Origin: Durusdinium trenchii
Taxonomy: Eukaryota > Sar > Dinophyceae > Suessiales > Symbiodiniaceae
Direction of reading: 5' to 3'
NCBI GenBank assembly: GCA_963970005.1
Contig: CAXAMN010022906.1
Coordinates: 548,919 to 612,918, forward strand
DNA: 64,000 bases
Numbering within the stretch: the first letter of the stretch is position 1; every line of letters begins with the position of its first letter. Below, one piece after another: positions 63,586-64,000 of this stretch. The translations under genes and the position numbers were made by a program. A model generated the notes under the pieces. That model worked only from the letters and a program-made list of their open reading frames with translations. It was not told the origin of the DNA and made no database searches.

Positions 63586-64000
63586 AGGGATAACAGCGTT
63601 CACCCCGAAGCTCTGTCGGCACCAAATCAGCCGGCAGGGCCTTGTTGAAGCACAAGTAGGGGAACCAGCAGCTAGGCAGTCGCAGGGTGTACAAGAAACA
63701 CCGTAGATCCTCACTTGATACCACCAGAGATTCATGGGGTTCGATATGAAAGGGTGTCATCCCAAACCAGTGCGGCAGGGTTGCGATGTCCCCGTGCAGC
63801 CCTTGGCATAAAGCGTTGAGTGGCACTATAATTAGGCGGTAAACCGGAATACCTCCGACCTCTTCATGTTTCTCAACGCCAAATAGACCGTTTAGTAGCA
63901 ATTTGTCACGGACACGGAACACCTCCAACTCAGGGATCACCCCGAAGATGCCTGCCTCTAGCAGGCCTGCAGCCACCTCTGGCCAGTCTCGGTCTGTCAC
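63586..64000 (-). CDS. DIRS reverse transcriptase, N-terminal palm/fingers (partial)
   Basis: Open to the window edge. It contains VYRLIIVPLNAL, FGMTPFHIEPHESL and WFPYLCFNKALPADLVP, and finally SKVLPTG, the conserved box that in related elements precedes the catalytic YxD(D/N) strand. Immediately after this box the frame ends (TGA at 63557-63559) and the neighbouring frame continues with thumb sequence, so the catalytic strand is absent. The start and Gag lie beyond the right edge. Confidence 0.85.

Larger units (their letters stand above)
60300..64000 (-). mobile_element. DIRS-like (tyrosine recombinase) retrotransposon with DNA methyltransferase, 3' part
   Basis: Minus-strand order: reverse transcriptase, start of RNase H, C5 cytosine methyltransferase, rest of RNase H, tyrosine recombinase. 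This is the DIRS plan (RT-RNase H-YR, no integrase or protease) with a methyltransferase added. Retrotransposon-borne methyltransferases are published for Symbiodinium. The right (5') end is cut by the window. The left (3') boundary is set just outside the recombinase stop, where poly-C and a CTTCTTCGG...CAAAGAAGG inverted repeat occur; true termini were not identified. An internal RT deletion and frameshifts suggest a non-autonomous copy. Confidence 0.9.

Overview
This window looks like nuclear DNA of a symbiodiniacean-type (Suessiales) dinoflagellate. The evidence is as follows. (1) One multi-exon gene can be reconstructed whose introns begin with GT, GC or GA in roughly equal numbers and end AG followed by G, a hallmark of dinoflagellate splicing. 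(2) A DIRS-like tyrosine-recombinase retrotransposon carries a C5-cytosine DNA methyltransferase, a combination reported for Symbiodinium. (3) There is a large Ty1/copia element of the type abundant in these genomes. (4) Genes are sparse, introns are kilobase-sized, and simple repeats and short hairpins are very common. No rRNA, spliced-leader RNA, CRISPR array or organellar gene was seen.

Layout. 0-9 kb: decamer and 21-bp tandem repeats, isolated candidate exons and a tentative bestrophin-like gene (8.15-7.2 kb, minus). 9-19 kb: mostly non-coding, with a dispersed ~600-bp repeat pair and two ~400-bp repeat copies ending in (CA)n, set among many tiny palindromes. 19.4-21 kb: candidate exons of an unrecognised minus-strand gene. 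22.6-31.4 kb: an 8.6-kb copia element (152-bp identical LTRs, GTTTT target duplication) inserted inside a short MITE-like element. 32-36 kb: no convincing gene. 36.1-50.0 kb: a CobW/COG0523 GTPase (metal chaperone) gene on the minus strand, 16 exons found, all G motifs and a histidine-rich insert visible. 50.2-51.4 kb: remains of a second copia element. 52-57.5 kb: microsatellites, further (CA)n-tailed repeats with hairpins, and a tRNA-like SINE candidate. 57.7-58.7 kb: a small unrecognised minus-strand gene. 60.3-64 kb: the 3' half of the DIRS-like element, running off the right edge.

Every coding signal I can support, host gene or retroelement, lies on the minus strand, which fits the unidirectional gene blocks of dinoflagellate chromosomes. 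Almost all host coding sequence is in exons of 30-170 nt, so long ORFs here are either retroelement genes or accidental frames in repeats. The CobW gene is the best-supported host gene. The most unusual elements are the DIRS element with a methyltransferase lodged inside its RNase H domain, the nested copia/MITE structure, and the families of short covarying hairpins.
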